64,000 bases of DNA. Origin: Eubacterium aggregans (GTDB lineage: Bacteria; Bacillota; Clostridia; Eubacteriales; Eubacteriaceae). The notes beneath the pieces are model-generated. The model had not been told where the DNA came from. It ran no database searches and saw only the letters and a list, made by a program, of their open reading frames with translations. Of the stretch, positions 17,824 to 26,832 are shown piece after piece. Both the position numbers and the translations under genes were made by a program. The first letter of the stretch is position 1; each line of letters starts with the position of its first letter. The DNA lies in contig NZ_FNRK01000002.1 in assembly GCF_900107815.1 (NCBI RefSeq), positions 124,001 through 188,000 on the forward strand. The letters are read 5' to 3'.

Positions 17824-18526
17824 GGTTTTATCCTATTGTCTTGGGCTGGGGGTACTGATTTTCGCCCTGATGGCCGCCATTCCAGTGTCCGTTTATGATG
17901 TGGATGATTTTATGGCTCAGGCAGAAACCAATGGGGTGAGCCAACGTACGGGATTGAGCGATTCTGAATTACGTGACGTGGCCGTGGAAATTTTCAATTA
18001 CCTGGAAGGGGAGCGGTCGGATTTTGATATTACCATAAACACAGCGGGGCAAACCCGCCATTTGTTTAACGAGGATGAACAACAGCACATGGTTGATGTG
18101 GCTGGCTTGACCGCCTTGTCCCGTATTCTGCTGGCGGTATCCCTTTTAACCCTTTTGTGCTGTGGCACCATTTTGTTTTTAAGGGACCAAAGAGGCCTAT
18201 ACCGCGGACTGATTTACGGCGGCCTTTGGGGGTTAGGTTTGTTGATTGTCCTGGCCCTGTTGGGAAGTATGGATTTTACAGCGGTCTTTGAGGGAGCCCA
18301 TCGATTGATCTTCAGCAATGATCTTTGGCTGTTAGACCCCAAAAAAGATTTACTGATTAACATTGTACCAGAGCCCTATTTTATCCACTTGGCCCTTCGA
18401 GTTGCCGGTATGGCCGCGGCCATGGACCTTTTCTTTGTGGCCCTGGGCATTGCGGGGCGTGTCCGAATGAAAAGAATCGAAAGCAGTGAGGAGAAACAAA
18501 AAAAGAATGAATATACTGAGCATTGA
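17816..18526 (+). CDS. TIGR01906/DUF1461 family integral membrane protein
   Basis: This 236-residue protein has an N-terminal membrane helix (about 4-25), an extracytoplasmic region of about 80 residues with DELRDVAVEIFNYL-like helices and HLFNEDEQQHM, and three more membrane helices ending near residue 220. This matches the TIGR01906 family of Firmicutes, which has no assigned function. An in-frame GTG at 17795 is upstream, but ATG 17816 gives the natural N-terminus. It overlaps rimI by eight bases and tsaD by 20. Confidence 0.8.
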   Translation: MNKVLSYCLGLGVLIFALMAAIPVSVYDVDDFMAQAETNGVSQRTGLSDSELRDVAVEIFNYLEGERSDFDITINTAGQTRHLFNEDEQQHMVDVAGLTALSRILLAVSLLTLLCCGTILFLRDQRGLYRGLIYGGLWGLGLLIVLALLGSMDFTAVFEGAHRLIFSNDLWLLDPKKDLLINIVPEPYFIHLALRVAGMAAAMDLFFVALGIAGRVRMKRIESSEEKQKKNEYTEH

Positions 18527-19544
18527 AACATCCTGTGATGAAACCTCGGTGGCCATCGTTACCGATGGCCGCCGGGTTTTATCCAATCAGATTTATAGCC
18601 AAATTGATATCCATCAAAAATACGGCGGGGTGGTTCCGGAAATTGCCTCCCGGAACCATGTCATTAAGCTGCCTTATATTATTGAGGATGCTCTGGCCGA
18701 AGCCAGATTAACCTGGGATGGCATTGACGCCATCGCCGTGGCCAATGGTCCAGGCCTGGTGGGAGCCCTTCTCATCGGGGTATCCGAGGCAAAGGCCCTG
18801 GCCTATAGCTTAAAAAAGCCCCTCATCGGGGTTAACCATATCGAAGGGCATATTGCCGCTAATTTCCTGCAATATCCGGAATTAGAACCGCCACTGCTGG
18901 CACTGGTAACCTCTGGGGGCCATAGCAATCTCATTATTTTAAGGGATTACGATCATTTTGAAGTGGTGGGACGCACCCGGGATGATGCGGCAGGAGAAGC
19001 CTATGATAAAATCGCCCGGGTTTTGGGGTTTCCCTACCCTGGCGGTCCACGGATTGATGCAGCGGCTAAGAGGGGGAACCCCAGGGCCATTGATTTCCCC
19101 CGGGTTACCCTGGAAAAGGGAAGCTATGATTTTAGCTTTAGTGGTCTGAAATCGGCGGTTCTGAACTATCTGAATGGTAAAAAAATGAAGGGCGAGCCGG
19201 TGGTAGCAGAGGATGTGGCGGCCTCCTTCCAGCAAGCGGTGGTGGAGGTGTTGGTGGAAAAGGCCATAGCCTGTGCTGCGGAGTACCACCTGGACAAGCT
19301 TTGCCTGGCTGGCGGAGTTTCCGCCAACAGCGCTCTAAGGGCGGCCATGCAGTCGGCCTGTGATGCCCAGGGGATTGCCCTGTACTATCCAGACCCCATC
19401 CTTTGCACCGACAATGCTGCCATGATTGGATCCATGGCTTATTATAATTTTAAAGCCGGGAGGCTGGGGGATTTAACCCTTAATGCTAAGCCGGGAATGT
19501 CCATTGGCGATTCGCCGTTAAAGAAAAAGGGAAGGCCTCAGTGA
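18507..19544 (+). CDS. tsaD: tRNA N6-adenosine threonylcarbamoyltransferase TsaD
   Basis: This 345-residue protein transfers the threonylcarbamoyl group to A37 of tRNA. The family signature is complete: ILSIETSCDETS at the N-terminus, metal ligands His111 and His115 in NHIEGHIAAN, SGGHSNL, AGEAYDKIARVLGFPYPGGP, and the late Asp in CTDNAAMIG. ATG 18507 is chosen because it gives the conserved N-terminus; GTG 18486 would add seven residues. The TGA stop lies in the loop of the following terminator. It closes the six-gene operon. Confidence 0.96.
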   Translation: MNILSIETSCDETSVAIVTDGRRVLSNQIYSQIDIHQKYGGVVPEIASRNHVIKLPYIIEDALAEARLTWDGIDAIAVANGPGLVGALLIGVSEAKALAYSLKKPLIGVNHIEGHIAANFLQYPELEPPLLALVTSGGHSNLIILRDYDHFEVVGRTRDDAAGEAYDKIARVLGFPYPGGPRIDAAAKRGNPRAIDFPRVTLEKGSYDFSFSGLKSAVLNYLNGKKMKGEPVVAEDVAASFQQAVVEVLVEKAIACAAEYHLDKLCLAGGVSANSALRAAMQSACDAQGIALYYPDPILCTDNAAMIGSMAYYNFKAGRLGDLTLNAKPGMSIGDSPLKKKGRPQ

Positions 19545-19560
19545 GGCCTTCCCTTTTTCT
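19523..19560. terminator. Bidirectional terminator between tsaD and the lipoprotein gene
   Basis: A perfect 17-bp stem (19523-19539 with 19543-19559) with a three-base loop carries A5 on one side and T5 on the other, so it can stop transcription from both converging genes. The tsaD stop codon sits at its tip. Confidence 0.93.
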
Positions 19561-20680
19561 ATGGTCGGTAAGTAATGGCGTAAAGCATATCCCGTTGCTG
19601 GTCATTCATCGTGGGATCTTCTTCTAAAGCTGAAAAATAAATAGCGTCTGAGGCGGGAGAAATCCGAATGTTAGAGGACAGCAGATGGGGAGAAAGCATT
19701 TGCTGCTTGTTCTTACCATCAATACCCATAATCCAGATGCTTTGGTATTGGGGAATGTCCGGATCATCAAACTGGGCAGCAATGATATGATCGGTATTCC
19801 GGTCGAAAAAGGCCTGGGTATAATTCCCCTGGCTAATTTCTGTTTTAAGCTTTTTTTCCGGACTGTAGATAAAAAGCTTATCCATCGGCATATTCCTTTG
19901 AATATAAAGCACATCTGAGGAATCAGTACTGACATCAAGCCAATTGACATCCTGGGCGAGACGGGAAGGTTTTAGCTTTTGACCATCATTGTCCAGGGCC
20001 ATGCTGTAAAGGTTGTTTTCCTCAGCGGTATTGGGTGAGCCGATAAAATAAATGGTTTTGGTCTTTACATTATAATCCAGCTGTTTAATGGTAAAACCTG
20101 TTTCCATGGTGTAGGTTCGGCGTTCGCCGGCGGGGTTCGTCATGACCAGCTCATGCTTATTGTTGATAAAAAGAACCATGTCATCGCCCACGACCGTGAG
20201 GGGGGAGATAATGTTTTCCCCCTGGGTCGAAAGGACCCGGGTGCTGGTGCGATCCAGGGAGGTCCAAACCAATTGGAGGATTTCACTGCCATCCGAGGGA
20301 AGGGTTCCCTTTTCGATATAAAAGACACCGCTGCCGTTGCCAGCAAATATGGCCCCGCGCTGACGTTTATCGGAGTTAATAAAGTTTAGAATAGACCAGG
20401 AACCGCTGTTGGCATCCAGGCGATATAAATCCAGATTATAGGTGATGGGCGGCGTATCCGAGGTGCCGGAGGTTAACAGATAATCGCTCGCGGCATTAAT
20501 GTCCATTAAACTCCCTCTCCCCAGGGAGGTTAGTTTTTTCTCTGAAAGAATGGCTCCGTCGGTGGCATTGGTAACGGTGATGGGAGCATTTCTTGGGACG
20601 AAGAAGCTCCGACAGCCAGCAAGGCAAAGCATAAGGGCCGATATTAGGAGGATTGCGATAATCTTGAGTCGTTTATTCAT
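19559..20680 (-). CDS. TolB-like beta-propeller lipoprotein linked to a two-component system
   Basis: This 373-residue protein has a lipobox LAGC, giving a mature N-terminal Cys23 after a hydrophobic signal. The rest is rich in short beta strands with repeated patterns such as NNLYSMALDNDG, DKLFIYSPEKK and QSIWIMGIDGKNKQQ, typical of TolB/WD-like propellers. It should be anchored on the outer face of the membrane. Its start overlaps the histidine kinase stop by eight bases, so it may modulate signal sensing by the kinase; that role is inferred only from context. Confidence 0.75.
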   Translation of the reverse strand: MNKRLKIIAILLISALMLCLAGCRSFFVPRNAPITVTNATDGAILSEKKLTSLGRGSLMDINAASDYLLTSGTSDTPPITYNLDLYRLDANSGSWSILNFINSDKRQRGAIFAGNGSGVFYIEKGTLPSDGSEILQLVWTSLDRTSTRVLSTQGENIISPLTVVGDDMVLFINNKHELVMTNPAGERRTYTMETGFTIKQLDYNVKTKTIYFIGSPNTAEENNLYSMALDNDGQKLKPSRLAQDVNWLDVSTDSSDVLYIQRNMPMDKLFIYSPEKKLKTEISQGNYTQAFFDRNTDHIIAAQFDDPDIPQYQSIWIMGIDGKNKQQMLSPHLLSSNIRISPASDAIYFSALEEDPTMNDQQRDMLYAITYRP

Positions 20681-22466
20681 TGGCCAGGCCCTCCTGTACG
20701 GTTTTAATCAAAATGGGAAGACTAATACTGATATTGGTGCCTTCCCCCAGGACGCTTTCCATGGAAATAGTTCCATGATGCTTATCCACAATTTGTTTGG
20801 CCAGATAAAGGCCAAGGCCCGCGCCGCCTTCGCCTTCATTTCTGGCCCGATCTTCTTCCACGCGGTAAAAGGCTGAGAAAATCTTCTTCTGGTCATTTTC
20901 AGAAATACCAACCCCATAATCCCGGATCGAAACGATGATATTGTCCTCTTCCAAGGTCGACACCACATCGATGATGTCACCCTTGTCTGAATATTTAATG
21001 GCGTTATGGAGGATATTGATAAAAAGCTGTTGGAGCCGACCGTAATCGCCCAGGATTTCGGGGAGGTTTTCATCGGATTTGTAGTTAATGCTGATTTCCT
21101 TTTGCTGGGATTTGATTTCCATTTGCTCCACCACCTCGTCAAGGAGGGTATGGAGGTTCAGATTGGTCTTTTTGACATCAAATTCCGGCCGTTCCAGCTG
21201 GTTGACATTTAAAAGATCGTCCACCAGGCGGAGGAGCCGATGGCCTTCACGGTTCATGGTATCCAAAGAGCGGTTTAAAATCTCGCCCTCCATAACCTGA
21301 CGCCGCCTCAGCATATCGGTATATCCGATGATGGTGGTCAGGGGAGTCCGCAGCTCGTGGGATACAGAGCTGATGAACTGCTGCTGTTCCTTTTGAATCT
21401 GCTTGGTTGAGGTCATGTTTCGGATGACAATCATATAATTCTCTTCAAATTCAGCTTTTCGAATGGGACTTCCGATAATCAGAAGATTTCGGTCATTGCT
21501 GTCGACTTCCACAGAAATATGCAGTTTGCCGTTTTTTAAATCATCAAAGATATCCCGGAGGAAGGACTGATATTGAAAATCATAAATGGTCTTCGGATTG
21601 CTGACATCAAAATATGTTTTAATATATGAATTGGATGTAATGACATTCCCCTTGGCGTCTAAAGCTAAAAGACCATCATCCAGGGAAGCTAAGACGCTGG
21701 CCAGCCGGTTTCGTTCTGAATTCAGCTGATTGATGACATTGTTGACGTTCTGGGTCATGCTGTTGAACACTCGGGTCAGATCCCCAATTTCATCCTCCCG
21801 GCGGTAATGGATTTGGACATTGTAATTCCCATGGGTGATTTCCTTTGATATCTTCGTCAGCTCCTTAATGGGCTGGATGAAATGATTGGAATAGGATAGG
21901 GTAATGACAATCAAAAGGGGAAATCCCAGGGCGCAGCCCAGAGCGTAAAAAAACAGACAGGTATTCAGCTGGGCGTCCATGGCAGCCAGGGAGTATAGAA
22001 AGCCAATATAGCCGATGTGTACCCCATCCAAAGTGATGGGCTGTAAAAATTCGACAACCGGTGTTCCCATGGATTCAGTGTAGAGCATTGTGGCATTGCC
22101 GGTGGCCTTTGCCTGGGAAATGGCCTCGGAAAAATCCAGGGAGCTGTCATCCGTGGGATTATATAAGGATTTGCCATCTGATGAAAAAATGAGGGCAGGC
22201 GTATTGGTGGTTGCGGAGAGAGTGCGGCTGATCTGACGGGCCATTTTATTAAAATAGGCGGCAGCATCACTTCCGTCTGAATTACTTTCAGCAGACTCTT
22301 CAATATAAAGGGTGGCATTTTGTCCCATCACCGCCAGCTCTGAGCGGGCGGTGATTACATAATGGTAGATCGTCCCCTGGACGATGCAAAACAGGATGAA
22401 GCCAAAGATGGCTAGGAAGATAGCGATATTATAGGCTATAATCCGGCCACGATAGGTTAGCTGCAT
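20673..22466 (-). CDS. Membrane sensor histidine kinase (PhoR/ResE/WalK class)
   Basis: This 597-residue kinase has a first membrane helix at about 10-32, an extracytoplasmic sensor region of about 35-165, and a second helix at about 168-192. A HAMP domain follows (PIKELTKISKEITHGNYN), then a PAS-like domain (about 255-350) and HisKA with His370 in SVSHELRTPLTT. The HATPase domain contains NILHNAIKYS, DYGVGIS and GAGLGLYLAK. It lies 10 nt after the response regulator gene, its presumed partner. The signal is unknown; lack of phosphate genes nearby argues against a firm phoR call. Confidence 0.9.
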   Translation of the reverse strand: MQLTYRGRIIAYNIAIFLAIFGFILFCIVQGTIYHYVITARSELAVMGQNATLYIEESAESNSDGSDAAAYFNKMARQISRTLSATTNTPALIFSSDGKSLYNPTDDSSLDFSEAISQAKATGNATMLYTESMGTPVVEFLQPITLDGVHIGYIGFLYSLAAMDAQLNTCLFFYALGCALGFPLLIVITLSYSNHFIQPIKELTKISKEITHGNYNVQIHYRREDEIGDLTRVFNSMTQNVNNVINQLNSERNRLASVLASLDDGLLALDAKGNVITSNSYIKTYFDVSNPKTIYDFQYQSFLRDIFDDLKNGKLHISVEVDSNDRNLLIIGSPIRKAEFEENYMIVIRNMTSTKQIQKEQQQFISSVSHELRTPLTTIIGYTDMLRRRQVMEGEILNRSLDTMNREGHRLLRLVDDLLNVNQLERPEFDVKKTNLNLHTLLDEVVEQMEIKSQQKEISINYKSDENLPEILGDYGRLQQLFINILHNAIKYSDKGDIIDVVSTLEEDNIIVSIRDYGVGISENDQKKIFSAFYRVEEDRARNEGEGGAGLGLYLAKQIVDKHHGTISMESVLGEGTNISISLPILIKTVQEGLANE

Positions 22467-22476
22467 GGGTTTTTCC

Positions 22477-23163
22477 TCAGATTTTTCTCATTTTATAGCC
22501 GATACCAAAAACCGTCTGGATAAATTTATTGGGTTGGGTATCAATTTTTCGGCGGATTCGCTGGACGTGCATGTCTACAGTACGGGTATCACCATAATAA
22601 TCGTACCCCCAAATCTTTTCTAAAAGGGCATCTCTGGGGAAAACCTGCTCCAGATTAGAGGCCAGGAGATACAATAAATCAAATTCCTTGGGGGTCAAAT
22701 GGATTTCATTTCCCTCCAGAAGCACCATTCGCTCCTCGGGCATAATGCTTAAAGGACCGTTGGTGATAATGACGTTCTTGCTTTTATTATCCGAAGAACG
22801 GGATGAACGGCGGAGATGGGCCTTGATTCGGGCCAGAAGCTCCCGGTTGTCAAAGGGCTTGGTGAGGTAATCGTCCGCGCCTAATTCTAAGCCTAATACC
22901 TTATCGACGATATCGGTTTTAGCCGTGAGGAGGATGATGGGAACCTCTAAAACAGGGGAGAGGGTTTTACAGACATCGTACCCATTCACCTTGGGCAGCA
23001 TAATATCTAAGACAATTAAATCCGGAAGCCAACGCTTTCCCTTTTCAATGGCCTCTTCACCATCATAAGCTGTTTCTACCTGGTAGCCTTCAAATTCTAA
23101 CTCCATTTTAATTAAGTCGACGATGGCAGCTTCGTCATCCACCACCAAAATTTTTTCGTTCAT
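22477..23163 (-). CDS. OmpR/PhoB-family response regulator
   Basis: This 228-residue transcription factor has a receiver domain with acidic pocket VVDDEAA, phosphoacceptor Asp53 in VLDIMLPK, the Thr of LLTAK and the Lys of LTKPF. Its C-terminal winged helix contains LTPKEFDLLYLLASN and DYYGDTRTVDMHVQRIRRKI. Phosphorylation by the adjacent kinase would promote DNA binding. It is preceded by the TtcA-like gene (gap 21 nt) and followed by the kinase gene. Confidence 0.93.
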   Translation of the reverse strand: MNEKILVVDDEAAIVDLIKMELEFEGYQVETAYDGEEAIEKGKRWLPDLIVLDIMLPKVNGYDVCKTLSPVLEVPIILLTAKTDIVDKVLGLELGADDYLTKPFDNRELLARIKAHLRRSSRSSDNKSKNVIITNGPLSIMPEERMVLLEGNEIHLTPKEFDLLYLLASNLEQVFPRDALLEKIWGYDYYGDTRTVDMHVQRIRRKIDTQPNKFIQTVFGIGYKMRKI

Positions 23164-23184
23164 GGGATCTCCTTTGTTCTATCA

Positions 23185-23895
23185 TTAAAACCATAAATTA
23201 AATTGTGCTTTATTCTGGATGGCCGTCAGTACCCGGTCATCCAGCTCCGGAATGATCTTTCGCATATGGGCTAAAAGGTTTTTCATTTCCTCTCGTTTGG
23301 TATGGCCATCCGCCGGGCAGGTGCTTTTAACAATGGGAAGGGCCTGGCATTCTTTATTAAAGAGAATGTCTTTTTCCCGGGTGTAGACCAAGGGACGGAT
23401 CAAGGTGATATCTTTTCGGTCCAGATGGGTGACCGGCTGAAAGGTATTAACCCGGGCCTCATAAAAAAGGCTTAAGAAAAAGGTTTCTACCGCATCATCC
23501 ATATGGTGGCCCAGAGCAATGGTGTGACAGTTTCGATTAAGGGCCAGGTCATGGAGGGCACCCCGCTTCATGCGGGCGCAGAGGGAACAGGGATTTTTCT
23601 CCCGTCGTGCATCAAAGACAATGGGACCGATTTGGGTTTTTTCAATGGTATAGGGAACCCCAATGCGGTGACAGTACTCGACAACAGGGGTAAAATCCAT
23701 TCCTGGAAAGCCCATGTCCAGGGTGATGGCCTCGAGCTCAAAAGGCTCTGGCGAAAAAATCTGATAGTGCTTAAGGGCGGATAATAGGGCAATGCTGTCC
23801 TTGCCCCCAGAAAGTCCCACTGCAATACGATCACCAGCGGTAATCATATTAAAGGTCTGAATGGCCCGACGCATTGAGCCGAGAATTTTTTGCAT
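23185..23895 (-). CDS. TtcA-family PP-loop ATPase (tRNA sulfur-transfer related)
   Basis: This 236-residue protein has the PP-loop SGGKDS at residues 29-34, which binds ATP to activate a tRNA base. A CxxC pair (NPCSLCARMKRG) and a later Cys (STCPADGH) are placed as in TtcA-type enzymes that carry an iron-sulfur cluster. TtcA makes 2-thiocytidine at tRNA position 32, but clostridial relatives have not all been tested. It is the first gene of the two-component operon. A divergent promoter for the gene at 24042 lies upstream. Confidence 0.82.
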   Translation of the reverse strand: MQKILGSMRRAIQTFNMITAGDRIAVGLSGGKDSIALLSALKHYQIFSPEPFELEAITLDMGFPGMDFTPVVEYCHRIGVPYTIEKTQIGPIVFDARREKNPCSLCARMKRGALHDLALNRNCHTIALGHHMDDAVETFFLSLFYEARVNTFQPVTHLDRKDITLIRPLVYTREKDILFNKECQALPIVKSTCPADGHTKREEMKNLLAHMRKIIPELDDRVLTAIQNKAQFNLWF

Positions 23896-23931
23896 ATCTT
23901 GATAAATCCTTTATAAAAAATTTCATTTTAG

Positions 23932-23960
23932 TTGTCATCGGGATGAAAAACCGATACAAT
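23932..23960 (+). promoter_or_regulatory. Promoter before the small multidrug-export gene
   Basis: TTGTCA (23932-23937) and TACAAT (23955-23960) are separated by 17 nt. Confidence 0.6.
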
Positions 23961-24041
23961 GGGAAAGCATTCGTTTCAGAATGCTAATTATTCTTATCTT
24001 ACCATTTTATGGAAAAGAAAACAACAAAGGAGATTATCCGA

Positions 24042-24533
24042 ATGACACAATCGATTATTAATTTTTTTGCATTTTTCCCAGATTGGCTGGAGATTTTTAT
24101 CATTTCGATGATTCCTGTGGTGGAGCTGCGTGGTGCCATCCCATGGGGAGACTTGGTTTTACGTATGCCCTATTTGCAGACCTTTTTACTGGCATGGCTT
24201 GGGAGTATTGTGCCGGCCCCCTTTATTTTAAAATTTCTGCCGGCTGTGCTGAATTGGATGCGGGGAACAAAGATCTTTGGACCCTTTGCCAATTGGCTCC
24301 ATACAAGGGGAATCAATAAATCCAAGAAGATTACCCAATACAAATTCTGGGGACTGATGATTTTTGTGGCCATCCCCCTTCCGGGAACCGGCGTATGGAC
24401 CGGGTGTCTGGCAGCGTCCCTTATTGAAATGGATTTTAAACAGGGAATGCTCTCCGTCGCTTTAGGCTCTGCGGTTGCCGGGGTCATTATGACGATCCTG
24501 TGTGCCATGGGATTGGCTGCTGTGGGGGCTTAA
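24042..24533 (+). CDS. Small multi-drug export (Sm_multidrug_ex) family membrane protein
   Basis: This 163-residue protein has about four membrane segments and the family motif EIFIISMIPVVELRGAIPWG. The loop AIPLPGTGVWTGCLAA resembles the second re-entrant segment seen in this family and in DedA-like proteins. Members are annotated as small multidrug exporters but substrates are unproven. ATG 24042 is chosen over ATG 24009 because AAAGGAGAT sits just upstream and the extra residues are charged and atypical. The HAD gene follows one base after its stop. Confidence 0.83.
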   Translation: MTQSIINFFAFFPDWLEIFIISMIPVVELRGAIPWGDLVLRMPYLQTFLLAWLGSIVPAPFILKFLPAVLNWMRGTKIFGPFANWLHTRGINKSKKITQYKFWGLMIFVAIPLPGTGVWTGCLAASLIEMDFKQGMLSVALGSAVAGVIMTILCAMGLAAVGA

Positions 24534-24534
24534 A

Positions 24535-25332
24535 ATGATTAAGCTGTTAGCCTTAGATTTGGATGATACCCTTCTGACTTCTGATAAACGGGTAACGGAG
24601 GGCAATCGGCAGGCACTTCTGTCGTGCTTAGATCAGGGCATTCACGTGGTGACAGCCAGCGGGCGGTTCAATGAATCCCAATTGGCCTTTATCCGGATGA
24701 TAAACCTTGGGTTGGAAAAAAATCCCCATTTAGGGGATGGCGGCGGCACAATCTTTAATGAAGATGGGATTCTCGAGATCATGGGAGCGTTTCCCCGAAG
24801 GATTTATGCCGCTGTACTCAAGCGTGTTCGGGAAATTGGGCTGCCCTGCTATGTGACCAATGGGGAGAATGTGTATTACGACATTGCAGAACAGCCTCTG
24901 CGCAGCATCTATAATCAGGCCAAGGGGGCGCGGCGGGACTATATCTTTCCCGTTGATGATTTAATGGCAGTGGAAAACCCCATGAAATTCGTCTTTGCCT
25001 TTACCTCCGAGAAAGAGCTGGCCCGTATTCAGGAAATCCAGCAACCAGGGACCATCAACTTTAGTGCGGGGCGTAACCTCCGGGAAATTACCATGGTGGA
25101 CATGAATAAATTAAATGGTTTAAAGGAAATTGCGAAAATCTACGGGGTGGAACTGTCTGAAATCGCCTGTTTCGGCGATAGTGAAAATGACATTCAGATG
25201 CTTGAGGGCGCCGGCTTAGGATTTGCGGTGGCCAACGCCATGGAAAATGTGAAGGCAGCGGCGGATATCGTTGGAGAAAAAACTAACGATGAGGACGGAA
25301 TCGCCTGGCTCATCGAGCGATACATTTTATGA
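24535..25332 (+). CDS. Cof-type HAD-superfamily phosphatase
   Basis: This 265-residue protein carries the HAD motifs: DLDDTLL (motif I, nucleophile Asp), TASGRF (motif II), KLNGLKEIAK lysine (motif III) and CFGDSENDIQML (motif IV). The C2-type cap between motifs II and III makes it a Cof/YbiV-like sugar-phosphate or flavin-phosphate hydrolase. The substrate cannot be told from sequence. ATG 24535 is one base after the previous stop, giving close coupling. Confidence 0.9.
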   Translation: MIKLLALDLDDTLLTSDKRVTEGNRQALLSCLDQGIHVVTASGRFNESQLAFIRMINLGLEKNPHLGDGGGTIFNEDGILEIMGAFPRRIYAAVLKRVREIGLPCYVTNGENVYYDIAEQPLRSIYNQAKGARRDYIFPVDDLMAVENPMKFVFAFTSEKELARIQEIQQPGTINFSAGRNLREITMVDMNKLNGLKEIAKIYGVELSEIACFGDSENDIQMLEGAGLGFAVANAMENVKAAADIVGEKTNDEDGIAWLIERYIL

Positions 25333-25358
25333 TGCAATAACAGGAAGAAGGTTTGATT

Positions 25359-26564
25359 ATGGCATTTAATGCAGCATTTTACGCGGGAAATCGGCAGCGC
25401 CTGGGGGAAAAACTGGCCCCGAATAGCATCGCACTATTCTTTTCAGGATGGTCAGTGGTGCGTTCTGGTGATGCAGACTATCCCTTTTTTACCAATAACA
25501 ATTTTTATTATTTGACGGGCATTACCGATCCAGAAGTCACCTTGGCCGTGGTCAAGACTGGGGATGGCGAAGTGTCCTGCCATCTCTTTATCAATGAGGT
25601 AGACCCTCTTTTGGAAAAGTGGGTGGGGAAAAAGATTCGTAAGGAAGAAGCCACCCAGATTTCCGGAATTGATGAGGTGGATTATCAAAGCCACTTAGCT
25701 CATTGGCTGGAAGGCCAGACCGAAACCTGTCTTTATCTGGATTCAGAGGTTCCGCCACATCAGAAAAGAAATATTGAAATGGCGCTCACCGGGTGGTCTG
25801 GTTCAGAATCTGCTGATAGTGCCCCTTTAATGCAGGCGCTGCGCAATATCAAGCAGGATGTGGAAATCGAGGCCCTTCGTCGGGCCATTGCCATGACTGC
25901 TGAAGGCATTAAAGCGGTCCGTCAGAACTTAAAGCCTGGGATGATGGAATATCAGGTACAGGCAGTGTTTGAATACGCCATTGCCATGGCTGGGGCCCAA
26001 AGCGTCTCCTTTGACACCATCGTGGCTTCGGGTGTCCATGGGCCGACTCTGCATTATATTACAAATCAAGATCCCATCGGCCAGGATGATCTGGTATTAC
26101 TGGATTTAGGAGCCCGATACGAGGGTTATTGCGGGGATATCAGCCGGACACTGGCCGCCTCTGGTCATTTTACAAAGGATCAGGAACGGGTATACGCATC
26201 GGTATTAGAGGCGCAAAAAAAGCTCATTACCCTGTACACCCCGGGACGGCCTATGGCAGAAATTCAGGAGGCCGCTAAAGAGCTGCTTTGTGAAAACTTA
26301 AGCCGTCGCGGGATTGAGCCGCCAGATGGGGATATCGGTCAGTACTATTACCATGGTGTTGGCCACCCCCTGGGATTAGATACCCATGATTTAGGGCGAC
26401 AGCCAGGCATGGTCCTTGCCCCTGGGATGGTGATTACCTGTGAGCCCGGGCTTTACCTGGCCGATTATGGAATCGGCGTACGCATTGAAGATGATATACT
26501 CGTCACCACCCAAGGCCCTGTTAATCTTTCCCCTCAAATTCCTAAGGAATTGGATGAAATCTAA
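25359..26564 (+). CDS. pepP: Xaa-Pro aminopeptidase (aminopeptidase P, M24B)
   Basis: This 401-residue metallopeptidase releases the N-terminal residue from peptides with proline second. The N-terminal half has the creatinase-like fold (FFSGWSVVRSGDADYPF). The C-terminal pita-bread domain carries metal ligands in LLDLGARYEGYCGDISRT, HGVGHPLGLDTHD, TCEPGLYL and GVRIEDD. ATG 25359 follows AGGAAGAAGG; an in-frame TTG at 25353 is less likely. It is the last gene before the SAM riboswitch. Confidence 0.92.
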   Translation: MAFNAAFYAGNRQRLGEKLAPNSIALFFSGWSVVRSGDADYPFFTNNNFYYLTGITDPEVTLAVVKTGDGEVSCHLFINEVDPLLEKWVGKKIRKEEATQISGIDEVDYQSHLAHWLEGQTETCLYLDSEVPPHQKRNIEMALTGWSGSESADSAPLMQALRNIKQDVEIEALRRAIAMTAEGIKAVRQNLKPGMMEYQVQAVFEYAIAMAGAQSVSFDTIVASGVHGPTLHYITNQDPIGQDDLVLLDLGARYEGYCGDISRTLAASGHFTKDQERVYASVLEAQKKLITLYTPGRPMAEIQEAAKELLCENLSRRGIEPPDGDIGQYYYHGVGHPLGLDTHDLGRQPGMVLAPGMVITCEPGLYLADYGIGVRIEDDILVTTQGPVNLSPQIPKELDEI

Positions 26565-26586
26565 TCGAATTTAATACTTAAGGGAC

Positions 26587-26615
26587 TTGACAAAAGCACC
26601 TGCCATGATTAAGAT
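26587..26615 (+). promoter_or_regulatory. Promoter of metK
   Basis: TTGACA (26587-26592) and TAAGAT (26610-26615) are separated by 17 nt, placing the transcript start near 26622, just ahead of the riboswitch. Confidence 0.8.
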
Positions 26616-26639
26616 ATTAAGCAGTAATTGAATATTTAC

Positions 26640-26731
26640 CTATCCAGAGAGGCAGAGGGACAGGCCCGATGAAGCCCGGCAACCAGCAGATGCATGGTGC
26701 CAATACCTGCAGTAAAACTGCGATGATGGGA
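26640..26731 (+). ncRNA. SAM-I (S-box) riboswitch upstream of metK
   Basis: The aptamer core is recognisable: AGAGAGGCAGAGGGAC, then CCCGATGAAGCCCGGCAACC, then GGTGCCAATACCTGC and a closing GATGATGGGAT. These are the conserved S-box segments, including the kink-turn and the pseudoknot loop. SAM binding should favour the terminator immediately downstream and lower metK expression, a feedback loop on SAM synthase. Confidence 0.95.
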
Positions 26732-26737
26732 TGACAC

Positions 26738-26771
26738 AAAAGGGTCCCAGTTTCCATTGGGGCCCTTTTCG
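26738..26771 (+). terminator. Riboswitch-controlled terminator of the metK leader
   Basis: A 12-bp stem (26738-26749 with 26758-26769, one G-U pair) ends in a short T run. It directly follows the SAM aptamer and is the expression platform. Confidence 0.85.
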
Positions 26772-26832
26772 TATAAACGAATGAATTCCAGGTAAACACG
26801 CGATTACAAAAATAACAACATAAGGAGTGTAT

